From positions 31,417,836 through 31,481,835 of the forward strand of contig OZ038433.1 in NCBI GenBank assembly GCA_964036275.1: a DNA stretch of 64,000 nucleotides, in the 5' to 3' direction. Under the pieces are notes generated by a model. The model saw only the letters and a program-made list of their open reading frames with translations. It had not been told where the DNA came from and did not search any database. Positions 45,701-54,244 of this stretch are shown here, piece after piece (position 1 is the first letter of the stretch; each line of letters opens with the position of its first letter). The position numbers were made by a program, and so were the translations under genes. The stretch is from Litoditis marina (lineage: Eukaryota > Nematoda > Chromadorea > Rhabditida > Rhabditidae).

Positions 45701-47437
45701 GCTCGCTATTGTAAAGAAGTACACTCTCATTGTGAACAGTTTCCTAACGCATCTGTTGAGGACTATTATGTTTTCGTTGTTCCGCCTTACTTCAGAACTA
45801 CCTTCATTATCAAGTACTATGAGTTGTACGACTACAAGATCATCCCTGCTTCTCGTATGAAAACCTTTATATGTGATATTTCTATTTCTTCTCTCCTTTT
45901 CCATCAGCTGCATCAATATTTCTGAATCTCCCCAGATTTAATATCTCTCCATCCTCGGTATTTTAATTTTCTCTTTTACATAAGTTCATGTATAATCGTC
46001 ATCATAACACGTTACAATTTGTTCTGCCATTTATATATGAGCAATAAATTATTATTATTATTATTATTATGTATGCGCGATGCGCAAAAAAGACAATGAA
46101 CAACAGAAGTTCTCGATAACGTTGTATCAATGCAGTTAATCTAGTGAATCGACCATGACGCCGTAATCTGAATTAGTTCTGGAAAGATCAGTTGGAATTT
46201 TATGAATGTATTGCAAAAGCAAAGAGATATCAATTTTCCAAGTTTTTGGATGTTCGACAGAATGTTTTCGTCTATTTTTGACAATGGTCATTGTTTTTCT
46301 ACCCATTACTTTGACCATCGTCGAATGAAGGATTGCAAGAGTTTTGCCTCAGCCCGGATTCAAACCTGACTCTGCAGTTTCAAAAGGGCGGGCACTACCA
46401 CTACACTAGTGGGAGCCTGATAGAAGTCATAGTTTTTGAATAGACTTGACCGCCTCGCGTAAAACGTGTTTCGACGTGCATTCAACCTAGAACATGACAA
46501 AACATTCAATGAATAATTGAACTTCTTTTTATGTAATGCCTATTTGCTGCCCGTGTAGTAGCTGTACAAATATTGTAATCCGGTGGCGGCGTATAACCGC
46601 AAACGTTCGCTTTCCCTTTCGTGTCCCAATAGCGCAGCGGCTAAGGGCCCCTTCTAGCCAACAGAGCCTGGTTCAAGCCCGCACTTGTTTTTACCGATGG
46701 TCAATAATTCAAAAAAATGACGATTGGTAATAATTAAGCCAATAAATTGCAACGCTCGTCAAAAGAGTCAATTGACGAGAGTAGCAACGAGATTTTCAAT
46801 TGGACCAGTCTTATATAGAAGCACTGTAGGAGTTATTATGCTCGATTCGTTCGTTTTTAATGTCAATATTGGTTTTTTTCACCCCTTGCAGAATTACACA
46901 CCAAACTTTTCTAGGCTGTCCAGCCATAATCTATCTCACAATCAACACCACCGTTCGGACAAAAGTTCTCAAAATGTTCGGCTGGAAGGTGAGAACAATT
47001 TCAAATGAAACTGGAAAATAGAAGCTATAGGGAGGACTGGAGGTCTCCAACTAAATCTGCGAGGATCACATCAGAAGTAAAAGATACTAGAGTTATTCGT
47101 TGAATGTTTCGGATTAGTGATTCCATGTGTGATTCCCGAAAAACAGCTACAGAGCACCGAAAATGTTTGAAAACAGTTACATTTGCCCTGCTGATAAGGT
47201 GTATTTTCCATTCGTTACAAGAGTTGAGCACCACATATGAACTATTCAAAGCTTCCGTCAATTTGGATCATGATAACTGAACCTGGATGAACACTGAACG
47301 CTTCTTTTATTGAACTCTAAATCTAAATGGAACTCCGACTTCAAGTGAAGTTCTAGATCACAATTTTCTCAACGGTATTTTGCTTTCAGAACTCATCGGT
47401 CGGTTTCGCTCTGACCACTCCGCGTATGCCTGACTGA
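18723..47437 (+). CDS. Serpentine receptor class T (Srt) chemoreceptor, gene B
   Basis: Ten exons: 18723-18778, 19201-19291, 19663-19789, 20816-20890, 21779-21845, 22192-22360, 22738-22878, 23468-23597, 46915-46988 and 47390-47437. Every exon boundary and phase matches gene A; the product is 325 residues and looks intact. Srt marks: LYNCSGRSSQEW, SCYRFMFFLGIADISG, GYLSIEGAVFCTHPTF, LFTRPALFNSQHESWFFDPF, SIYCIALVLKIKHELT, MGASIIYVFMQF, TINTTVRTKVLKMFGWK. Differences from A: the TM3 end reads VVSRVLIIW, with Ser replacing the Asp of gene A's VVDRI; exons 5 and 6 use TTGAG and TTTGAG acceptors; the tail ends TTPRMPD. Intron 8 is 23,317 bases while the others are mostly under 1.1 kb, and it contains other genes and mobile DNA. 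AATAAA lies at 47447 and 47482. The presumed role is a chemosensory GPCR. Confidence 0.85.
20102..20276 (+). mobile_element. tRNA-containing SINE-like repeat, copy 2
   Basis: It starts TAGTCGTCGCCAACGGAAAG, continues through CGCTGTGTACGGACACAAAT, then a tRNA-like part with TGGCACAATGGTTAGCG (A box) and GGTTCGAGTCC (B box), ending GAGAATAATTTATAAA. It lies in intron 3 of srt gene B. Confidence 0.75.
21213..21396 (+). mobile_element. tRNA-containing SINE-like repeat, copy 3
   Basis: It starts TAGTCGTCGCCAATGAAAAG, has CTGTGTACGCACACATGTCT, A box TAGCGCAGTAGTTAGCG and B box GGTTCGATCCC, and ends GACATTTATAAA. The element may continue to about 21660, where GCAATAAA and an ATT-rich run resemble the tail of the LINE at 46041-46070. 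It lies in intron 4 of srt gene B. Confidence 0.75.
23636..24020. repeat. Cluster of CTCATGAG palindromes
   Basis: CTCATGAG or close variants (CTCATGAA, CTCTTGAG, CTCGTGAA) occur repeatedly. GGATTGCTACGCCGCCAGA recurs in altered form as GAATCGCTACACGCCAGA. It reads like a degraded inverted-repeat element at the left edge of the long srt B intron. Confidence 0.4.
24178..24350 (+). mobile_element. tRNA-containing SINE-like repeat, copy 4
   Basis: It contains TAGTCGTCGCCAACGGACAG, CTGTGTACAGTGTACGCACA with a small internal duplication, A box TAGCGCAGTGGTTAGCG and a B-box variant CGATTCGATTCC. It lies in srt B intron 8. Confidence 0.7.
24828..24852. repeat. (ACGT)n microsatellite
   Basis: About six units of the self-complementary tetranucleotide ACGT in a row. 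Confidence 0.9.
25232..29094 (-). CDS. Unrecognised multi-exon gene nested antisense in srt B intron 8
   Basis: Minus exons 29094-28873, 28129-28058, 27230-27139, 26152-26115, 25587-25476 and 25379-25232 join in consistent phases (0,0,2,1,2) and end in TAA. Readable stretches are REYYERSERNYQIISSYLKV, LKDKVVILDDMIGEVVVYVL, LTVDYQNITIIGTNKMEYIH, FELVNVFRGNVSSPAKVKPS, RHDKFVLRKLFSMDIKGERS and DSVEFIDGNFKIGSLSGISL. These look like a soluble, mostly beta domain after a helical N-terminal part. I do not recognise the family. Acceptors such as TTTTGCAG and ATGTTCAG and donors such as GTGAGT and GTAAAT are good. The 38-bp exon (26152-26115) is the weakest link, and no start codon or upstream exon was found before 29094, where the SINE and the Helitron-like array begin. 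Any 5' end would lie beyond that array or is lost, so this may be a truncated gene. Confidence 0.5.
25690..25760 (-). mobile_element. tRNA-like (Asp/Glu-type) pseudo-tRNA
   Basis: The reverse complement reads GTAGTATAGTGGTTAGTGTC, the A box and D-arm of tRNA-Glu/Asp/His-type genes, then CCCGGTTCGAGT as B box. Stem pairing is incomplete, so this is a tRNA pseudogene or SINE head, within an intron of the nested minus gene. Confidence 0.55.
26601..26769 (-). mobile_element. tRNA-containing SINE-like repeat, copy 5
   Basis: The reverse complement carries TCTTCGCCAACGGAAATG, GGGTACTGTATATCTCAC, TGTGTACGCACATATGTCTT, A box TAGCGCAGTGGTTAGCGCC and B box GGTTCGATTTC. It is in opposite orientation to copies 2-4. 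Confidence 0.75.
27741..27806 (+). repeat. Copy 4 of the ~70-bp dispersed repeat
   Basis: ATGAGGCGTCGTGCACTTTG, then GCACGTTTCTGAGTTC and GTGTTTAAAATGTTTCA. It matches the copies at 1968 (minus) and 5308 (plus). Confidence 0.65.
28480..28787. mobile_element. 308-bp MITE with long terminal inverted repeats
   Basis: TAGGTTAATGTGCTCAGTAA on the left is the reverse complement of the right end. The arms of about 130 bp include AACCGTTT..ACCCTGATTCAAG and pair almost fully. The TA ends suggest a Tc1/mariner-type TA target. It lies within an intron of the nested minus-strand gene. Confidence 0.85.
29205..29303 (+). mobile_element. Head of a tRNA-Leu/Ser-like SINE, cut by the Helitron-like array
   Basis: GTCTGAGTGGTCAAGTGGTT, CCTGGGCTCGATTCCCACTC and TTAGCGGACCGCATG match the first ~95 bases of the SINE at 15006. 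The match stops exactly where TCTATATATTATAAAGG begins, and the missing tail lies at 43708-43785. Confidence 0.75.
29304..33050 (+). mobile_element. Helitron-like unit 1 of a three-unit tandem array
   Basis: It starts TCTATATATTATAAAGG and ends ATCATTTATCGCTAG: a 5' TC and 3' CTAG, consistent with the CTRR rule of Helitrons. It is 3747 bp and directly followed by the next TC start. No Rep or helicase frame is present, and open frames stay below about 100 codons, so it is non-autonomous. It holds several GCGCGCGGCGCGCGCG-type stretches, an internal tRNA-like segment near 30938, and a run of GC-rich palindromes near 32690-32940 (GGCCGCGCAGCGGCC). A convincing hairpin just before the CTAG end was not found, so the class is probable, not proven. 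Confidence 0.65.
30938..31000 (+). repeat. tRNA-like segment in Helitron-like unit 1
   Basis: TAGCACAGCGATTGCG resembles a pol III A box with D-arm. ACGCGGGTTCGATCCCGC is a perfect T-arm with B box. Acceptor and anticodon stems do not pair well. The same segment is in units 2 and 3. Confidence 0.55.
33051..36793 (+). mobile_element. Helitron-like unit 2
   Basis: It starts TCTATATTTTATAAAGC and ends TTTATCGCTAG, 3743 bp, head-to-tail with units 1 and 3 and with no spacer. It is colinear with unit 1 over its full length. Over much of the body it is the most diverged of the three (for example around 35070 and 35830), but its last ~370 bp are almost the same as in unit 1. It is noncoding. Confidence 0.65.
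34685..34747 (+). repeat. tRNA-like segment in Helitron-like unit 2
   Basis: It has the same A-box and perfect T-arm (GCGGGTTCGATCCCGC) as in unit 1. Confidence 0.55.
38429..38491 (+). repeat. tRNA-like segment in Helitron-like unit 3
   Basis: It is identical in its A-box and T-arm parts to the segments at 30938 and 34685. Confidence 0.55.
40151..43485. repeat. 149-bp satellite array, about 22 copies
   Basis: GTTCTAAACAACATTT recurs every 149 bases from 40172 to 43445; the last step is 5 bases short. Each unit holds CAGCCGATTCGGAGTC, CACCATGTGGGGGACCC and TACGCTCAAACTTTCAGC. Copies differ at a few diagnostic sites (GTTATTGC or GTTTTTGC; CATTTGG, CATTTGC or CATTTGAAAG), and the order of variants repeats at larger scale, giving higher-order structure. 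The 70-codon frames in successive copies shift because 149 is not a multiple of three, so they are not genes. Confidence 0.95.
43708..43785 (+). mobile_element. Tail of the SINE split by the Helitron-like array
   Basis: TCTTTTGATAAAGCTTACCC followed by ATGCCTCTCCCCACC and ATACGGACAGTCC aligns with 15105-15160 of the full SINE at the exact point where the head at 29303 stops. Joined, head and tail give one colinear SINE. Confidence 0.7.
43786..44700. other. Unassigned part of srt B intron 8
   Basis: AT-rich sequence with short open frames but no exon I can support. A 41-bp direct tandem duplication lies at about 44550-44631. Confidence 0.4.
44550..44631. repeat. 41-bp direct tandem duplication
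   Basis: GCTCAGACCGACGAAAAGTA followed by TGAAAATCACACCAATAA occurs twice, back to back and identical apart from the last bases. It is likely recent. Confidence 0.9.
44951..45925 (+). pseudogene. LINE ORF1-like protein with one in-frame stop
   Basis: One reading frame runs from ATG 44951 to the stop ending 45925, broken only by TAA at 45236-45238. The first part has a short coiled-coil-like segment (ILSEIKSLNSKLDSLTKSL), then LTIYGLPEDSSTKRKV and ISILHRLGKPRQDG, continuing RPLKVSVKDG after the stop. GLPE..HRLGK..RPL is the signature of the RRM-like core of non-LTR retrotransposon ORF1 proteins (CR1/L2/L1-type). Downstream it is Ser/Pro-rich, then EDYYVFVVPPYFRTTFIIKY. No reverse transcriptase follows: about 120 bases after the frame the element ends in GCAATAAATT and (ATT)n. 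It is an ORF1-only, non-autonomous or truncated LINE copy in srt B intron 8. The single stop suggests recent decay. Confidence 0.75.
46041..46070 (+). repeat. (ATT)n 3' tail of the LINE copy
   Basis: GCAATAAATT runs into about seven ATT units. A simple-repeat 3' end following the last open frame is typical of CR1/L2-type non-LTR elements. Confidence 0.8.
46343..46418 (-). mobile_element. tRNA-like repeat (minus)
   Basis: The reverse complement reads TAGTGTAGTGGTAGTGCCCG, A box and D-arm, and CAGGTTTGAATCCGGGCTG, B box and T-arm. It is probably a SINE head or pseudo-tRNA near the right end of srt B intron 8. Confidence 0.5.
46621..46684 (+). mobile_element. tRNA-like repeat (plus)
   Basis: GTGTCCCAATAGCGCAGCGG (A box) and CCTGGTTCAAGCCC (B box) in the normal tRNA spacing. 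Stems are imperfect. It is 230 bases before srt B exon 9. Confidence 0.5.
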
Positions 47438-48364
47438 CCGCTGGGAAATAAAAAGAATGAGAACTAGACAGACGACACTAAAATAAAGGAATCCATGTCA
47501 GTAGTTTTGTGTCTGTGTTTTTTTTCACGCTGTCATTATTAGGGTTCACGTGTAGAAGAAACGGTCTACCAAAAAAAACTCATGATCATACGACGAGCGT
47601 TTACACCGTTTACTTAAGAATTCGATAGAAGTACACGAAGATGAAATACATAATTCGTGTTGCGGTCTCTGTTTGTTGCTATTCAACTTTCTTCGATATC
47701 AAAAGTAGACCGAATTCTTCGTGAATCGTGTGAGAGTTATAAATCTCCAGATAATTGAAGTATCAGATTTTTCGTACAACTCCCCCCTCTCCAGCACGCC
47801 TCGTTGTGTAGTGCGCCGATGAATAACTTGATATGACAAATCTCATGGGTCATGGGACTCGCCGAGGAAAATCTGGTACCAAGTCTTGTGGTAACGAATT
47901 CCGGACGAAGTACCTCCCTAAGTCCCATATTCTTTAAACAGAACTTCTTCATCTTTCTGCGAAATATGAGCAAATTTGTGCATTTGGATCTAATTTTCTC
48001 ACTAATTCTCATTTTTTCACTCAAAATTGAAATCTGTCACCTCAAAACTGCAGTTTTACCGCAATGAAGACTCAAAAATTGGCACGAGGCATTGTTTCTG
48101 CGAGCGGGGCCTGAGCCAATAAGCCACGCCCTTCTCCCTGAGTGATTGCACAATTTCTCCATATGAGCGACACAAAACGGAACTGTTATTTTTCTCGAGT
48201 GTTTACAAAAATTTGAGAAGGTGGAACCCGATGAACATGAGATGAACAAGCCGTTTTCCGAAACACAATCTCGATCGACAACATGTTGTTCTTGTTTGAC
48301 GAACAGTTTCTCATTTCGGTCGTGTGTTGATGTCATCACACTGTATCGGAATCTCATATAACCT

Positions 48365-48536
48365 GAGTACGTATGCTAGAAGATCCCTGCACCTTTTATT
48401 CATCCTGCGTCTCTCGCTCTGCCTCACTATTTCTCGTCTCTTACATCCCGGCGGGATATAAGAGCAGAGAAATAGCGTATGTTTGAGGAGTCGCGGGATG
48501 GGATGAAGGTGCCGGGATCTTCTAGCCTACGTACTC
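48365..48536. mobile_element. Imperfect inverted repeat, ~170 bp
   Basis: GAGTACGTATGCTAGAAGAT at the left pairs with ATCTTCTAGCCTACGTACTC at the right, with partly paired interior (TTATTCATCCTGC with GGGATGAAG and so on). It is MITE-like and noncoding. Confidence 0.75.
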
Positions 48537-49892
48537 TAACTAATACTATCATAATTATTACTAGTATTAAAGCATGTTTAGGATTTATGGGATTGTCTCC
48601 TTTTGTGTCCAATAATTCCTGTTAATAGGCACCGGTTCCGAACACAGAGCGATCCCCAATCAAATGTTTCACTCGACTGCTAAAACTGTCCATAATCTGT
48701 TTAATTCGCGGGCAGCTCCCTACACTATGACTGTTAACCTTTCTCGCTTTTCTTTGAAAAGTTCAAGTTTTCGAAACACGATAGGATTTCTCATGTACGA
48801 AAGTGAGAAACAATAGGATTGGTCATGTATGAAAGTGAGAAGAAATTTTAACCATTTTCCAAAAAAATTGAAGAGCCATTCTCGAGAATTGAAATTATTT
48901 TTTGTAACGCATGAGGAGATATTGGGAATCAATTTGATATGATTTTTCATTCACTAACCACTGTGATTATCTATTTTTATTAATTCGAACCGTGTCAACA
49001 AATTCCAGTCAATTTTATGTGCTCGACAAAAAATGACTGACAGGTCTGATTGGGTAAGAATGTGTATACCACATGTTTTCATAGCTCATTGTTTTCTATC
49101 GGAAATCATTACTCAAATAAGATACTCTCTTTCTCTCCCTCTTCCTCTTCCTCTTGGCTTTATTACTCTCTATATTCTCTCTTAATTTTGTGTTTAACGT
49201 TTCTCTGCCTCTGTCTTGCTTTCTGTCTGTCTAAAAATGTGTTTACCACATGTTTCTTTTTCCCATGATGTTTCGCCCGCAATACTTCTGTGAACCTATC
49301 ATCTTTCTTGTTGAGTAAACCAGTTTTTCTGATTGATCAATTTACTTTTTGCATTCCGAACAACACACAATTACATAGAGACTTATGAATGAAGTTTGGT
49401 CAACTTCCAAAAAAAAGATTTTTCAAAATTAGAAAGTTGTGAAGATCTATGAAACCGAAGAGTCTGAAACCGTATGCGTCTCTCTGACCCCGTACTCTTT
49501 TGTATAGACCAGTTCTTTAGTGACCACGAATATTCGGAGGTTTTTTCTCGCAAAACCGTGAAACAAACGTTTCATTGAACTGTCACATGGCGCAATTCAC
49601 TGGGAATTTCCATTGACACGCTGCCAAAGTCTAATTCTCAGCAATTCTCTGCCAATTGATAGACAACTCAGATTTCTCCTCGTGTGCAGACTAACTGTGG
49701 TTTCATCCATGCTTTTCGCAGTCCGCCACTCGGACCATCTCTTGTACTTCACGAGAATCGGTCGAAACAGTTCAAGAGCACAACCAATCGGAAAACTAAA
49801 GAAGTCCTCCAGACGAAGCGGCAAGAACTGGATTCGTATTCCCTTCATGCTGTCTTAGTACATTTCTGGTATATATGATTTCATTTCGTAGT

Positions 49893-49985
49893 TGAACCGT
49901 ACACGAGGTAGTATGATGGAATATTTTTTGTGGCTACGTTCTGGCAAATTCGCCGTTTTCGGAGCCTGAAAAAGGCATCAGTTCA
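49893..49985 (+). mobile_element. Diverged half copy of the 63484 MITE
   Basis: GAACCGTACACGAGGTAGTA, TTCTGGCAAATTCGCCGTTT and CCTGAAAAAGGCATCAGTT follow the order of one arm of the element at 63484-63680. The other arm is missing. Confidence 0.55.
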
Positions 49986-51781
49986 CAAAGTACAATAAAC
50001 TCAATACAGTCTACAGTCGCGCAGGATACTCTACAACTACGATAGGATACGATTTGGAGAATACTGATACATAGTTGAACCAAGCATGTTCTGAATCACT
50101 ACGGAAGCTTGGTGCAACTGTTCGAGAGTTACGGTAACTAAGTTCCGTGCCCCCCACACCGCCCTCGCCGGAAAATATTTGCCCTCGTGTCAGTTTCGCC
50201 GTATAATCCGACCCCCGTTCCGTGGCATGATATCATTAAAAATGTCCCCCGGTCCGATTATGCCTATTTACTTTCAGTCGCCCGCCCCCTGCCTAATTCT
50301 GGTATTTAAAGGAAAGTTTTCAATCTTAGCTGCTCAGTTTTGATTCCATTTCATATTACTAGTAACATACGTTGTTATGTAAAACGTGTGAACTGCACCT
50401 GTTCTCAGAAACATGTTACTACAACTCGTGGTTATCATACAGTATGTGGGTTAGAAAGAGAGACAAACCGAAAGTTTTTAAACTTGTTATGTTATTATTG
50501 CTAAAAACGAAACTAGTTTTTGTTTATCCCGTAATTGTTGCCTGTTTGATTTGACGTGAAACACCTACAATCTGAAGTTGTCTCCAGCCTTTGTGATCGA
50601 ATTTTCATTGTCGTTCACACGAATCACACGTCATCCACCCTACCTATTGAGTGTTGTGACTGTACGTTTTTCTGAATACATTTCGAAACAGTTTGTCACG
50701 TTGAAAGTGAGAAATAAATAATAAAATTAAGGAAATGTCGTGTCTTTGACAATGTATGTTCAGTTGACAACTGACAATAAGAATGTTCAATGAATTTCTC
50801 ACGTTTTACGTCACTGTGCTTTGATCTTCATCGTATTAGCTTTTCGTCTCCTGTTCTCTTTGATACGGAACCGAAATGTTGGTGATAGGGGTAGTTTCGC
50901 TTGTTTAATGTCCGTTCGCGGTGTCAGACATCATAGTTTTATGGCGAAAACAAGGCAGTTTAATAGATATGCGAAAAATGTCGCACTGCCGATAGAAGGG
51001 GGATTCCATTGCGATAGTAAACTGGTTTGGTTCGAATAGCCATTATAGTTTTGACACTGTGTTATCGGAGCAGAATTAATAGTCGTCGTTAGTCTGACGT
51101 GGACTCCTACAGTGTGTAGTGTCTTTTCGAATGTTGGAAATAGAAATGTTAGTTATGAATTGATAGTATGTACTCAACAGTTAAAGAATCCGTCCCTCTC
51201 TAATTTTTCCTAACAATCTGACCCAATGGCAAATGAAAAACCATAATCAAAAATATATAGCTTACATCCCTATCTTGCTTTGTTTTCTCAGAAAAGCTGC
51301 TTACGTAATGACACCGATAGGGGGGTTGCGTACGGGTTATGCTCAGAATAGCCTATAGAAGTGCAAAATGATTTAAACCACTTTGTCACAGACGAATACA
51401 CAATACAAAATTGAAAAATGAAAATAAATCTGAATGTAAATGAACCTAGTCAAGTTACGTCACAGTGAAAATGTTCATGTCCCCTTCTTTATTGTTTATA
51501 TTATGCAAATTTTACAAATTTTCAATTAGAAAGTTTTTTCATGGTCTATGGGACATTAAGAAACTTTTTCGAGCTTTTTAAAATTTTCGTGAAACTCAAA
51601 TTATAGCGGAACGGTTTCTTTAACTGCAAGTCACAAAACCAGATTGTAGGAGTCCAATTCCGAACAAAGCAATTTTTTATATTTTTTGCGTGGACTGCTT
51701 GTTGGTTCGGGAGAGGGTGAAGGAATCGACTGTGAATGTGTTTTACTTTCAATCAATCGTACAGCATTTCAAACAACGTTT

Positions 51782-53333
51782 CTAGGGGTGGAAATCTCTG
51801 CTGGTGAAAAGTTAAAAAGATGAACTTGAAAAGGTGAAAAGATGAAAACGTGAACTTGAAAAGGTGAAAACGTAAACTTAAAAATTTAAAAAGTTTAAAA
51901 GATTAAAAAGGTGAACGGAAGGATAATGACGAGTTAAAGATAGGGGTATGGTTGATTTGGATATTATGACCCCCCACCGGAGACGGATCGGGGGACCTCC
52001 GAAATTTTTATTTTACCATGCATGCGACGCGCGCACGCGACGCGACAAGTTTGGGCCAAAAACAGACTCTTGCTTAGAACTCGTTTCAAAGTGATTTTCG
52101 TGACTCGATGCAATTATATAAAAGGACCCCCCACCCAAACGGGATCTAGTGGTGTGGCAACTTTTGGAGACGCGACGCGCGCACGCGACGCGTCAAAATA
52201 TAAAAATTGTCCAATTAACCTGAGAATTTCAGGGGTGGGGTAATCGAGTGTGGGGATCACAAATATGACCATGGCGTTAAAGGAAACGGAGAGTGCAAAG
52301 AAAAAAATCTTAAAATGGCTGAAACTTGTTGGGAGTAGGGAAACGGGTACGGGGATCACCAATATCGACATGTCGTTAAAGGAGGGGAGAGGTCAAAGGT
52401 CAAACTTCCAAAAATGGCTTAAAGTTGGTGGGAATGGGTAATCGAGTATGGGGATCACGAACATCGACATGTCGTCAAAGGTGGCGGATCCGAAAAATTA
52501 TTTTTCCGGATTATGGGTGTGGACTAGTCTGAGGGCCTGTGGTGGCCACGGGGATCACTGGGATTCGCTTGGGGTTTGAGTGGGTTTTTTTTTCGTGACA
52601 CAAGTTTTTCGAGACCGAAGTTAAACGAGAAATCACGACCCTCAATGCCCCTGATCTCAATGTGATCCCCATACTCGATTACCCATTCCCACCAACTTTA
52701 AGCCATTTTTGGAAGTTTGACCTTTGACCTCTCCCCTCCTTTAACGACATGTCGATATTGGTGATCCCCGTACCCGTTTCCCTACTCCCAACAAGTTTCA
52801 GCCATTTTAAGATTTTTTCTTCGCACTCTCCGTTTCCTTTAACGCCATGGTCATATTTGTGATCCCCACACTCGATTACCACCCCTGAAATTCTCAGGTT
52901 AATTGGACAATTTTTATATTTTGACGCGTCGCGTGCGCGCGTCGCGTCTCCAAAAGTTGCCACACCACTAGATCCCGTTTGGGTGGGGGTCCTTTTATAT
53001 AATTGCATCGAGTCACGAAAATCACTTTGAAACGAGTTCTAAGCAAGAGTCTGTTTTTGGCCCAAACTTGTCGCGTCGCGTGCGCGCGTCGCATGCATGG
53101 TAAAATAAAAATTTCGGAGGTCCCCCCATCCGTCTCCGGTGGGGGGTCATAATATCCAAATCAACCATACCCCTATCTTTAACTCGTCATTATCCTTCCG
53201 TTCACCTTTTTAATCTTTTAAACTTTTTAAATTTTTAAGTTTACGTTTTCACCTTTTCAAGTTCACGTTTTCATCTTTTCACCTTTTCAAGTTCATCTTT
53301 TCAACTTTTCACCAGCAGAGATTTCCACCCTAG
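51782..53333. mobile_element. 1.55-kb foldback element with ~675-bp arms
   Basis: Left arm 51782 to about 52459 and right arm about 52662-53333 are near-identical reverse complements, from CTAGGGGTGGAAATCTCTGC to GCAGAGATTTCCACCCTAG, around a unique centre of about 200 bp. Each arm has short GTGAA..AAAAGGTGAA subrepeats at the outer end and GCGACGCGCGCACGCGACGCG-like stretches within. GTTT flanks both ends (51778-51781 and 53334-53337), a possible target-site duplication. No protein is encoded; frames in the arms mirror each other. Confidence 0.9.
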
Positions 53334-53337
53334 GTTT

Positions 53338-54244
53338 TCTCCCACTCATTCAAGACAAAAATTACCAAAAATGCAACTTCAACTTGAAGACATTGGAAAT
53401 AACACGGTCAAAAACATTATAAACTCCGAATAAAAACAACTAAGATGATATGTGGAAAACATATCCAAACTTCAAAAAACTATGACGATACCACTTCAGA
53501 TGCAAGTCACCCATTATATTATTCTCTTCAAAATTTACAACAAATTGTTGTTATTATCATTTGAATTATCACAGTATGTTTGTTGTGTATGTTTGTTGTC
53601 ATGAGGCAAATGTATACTACCGATTACCTGTTGTGCTGGGCAGATTATCATAACAACAATGTTGCTAGTCCTGGATGTCGAGAATTTTCCACTAACCGGC
53701 TTGACTATACCTGTTTCCCCAATATTTTCCTGAATTACAATTCTGGTCTTGAATTGGATCTGTTCGATTCTCAACTCTTATTATAGGGGATGACCGAATA
53801 ACTATTGTAGTTTAGTGACAGAACACGCCGTTATTCTGGAACTTATACCGGGATTCCACGGGATAAAACTACATACACAGCGGTGTAGGGCAACATAAAA
53901 TCTCCTTTGGAAAAAGCAAACTCTATAAAAAAAAGAAAGCACTTCCGATCGTCACTGTATTTTTTGAACTCTAGACATTACCAATCGTACGTATTTACCT
54001 CAGACACAAGAAATGGATATTTTTACTTTCAATGTCTTCCAGATTCGAAGAGGGCTTGATAACAAACATCTCTTACTGACGTTATCGAGGTTTTCGATAG
54101 TGCACTGTTATTGGATAAATTTTCTCACCCATATAATGTTCACATGTCCTTTCTATCATAAGTTTGATGTTATGTGTTCGGTCTGTTTTCAGTCTTCTGA
54201 TTAGTTTTTTTTCAGTCCATACTTACAATTATTGATCTATCAAG
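53338..54244. other. Upstream region of the SLC23-like gene
   Basis: No coding exon is seen. TTTTTTTTCAG at about 54205-54215, 30 bases before the start codon, is a strong candidate trans-splice acceptor for the gene that follows. Confidence 0.45.

Larger units (their letters stand above)
47438..51781. other. Intergenic region after srt gene B
   Basis: It holds poly(A) signals for srt B (47447 and 47482), an inverted repeat (48365-48536), an imperfect NFI palindrome at 49613, and a half copy (49893-49985) of the MITE at 63484. An open frame at 49613-49858 with basic doublets is not supported by splice or family evidence. I see no other gene. Confidence 0.4.

Noticed and set aside
45489..45860. 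123-codon frame overlapping the LINE ORF1
   Set aside because: It is an alternative frame of the Ser/Pro-rich part of ORF1, leucine-rich by composition only.
15006..46684. Functional tRNA genes at the tRNA-like sites
   Set aside because: A and B boxes are present but acceptor and anticodon stems do not pair, and several sites belong to longer repeated units. They are called SINE-like or pseudo-tRNA.
49613..49858. 81-codon open frame with basic doublets, possible peptide precursor
   Set aside because: No signal peptide, repeated peptide or splice support. It begins within the decayed NFI-like palindrome region.
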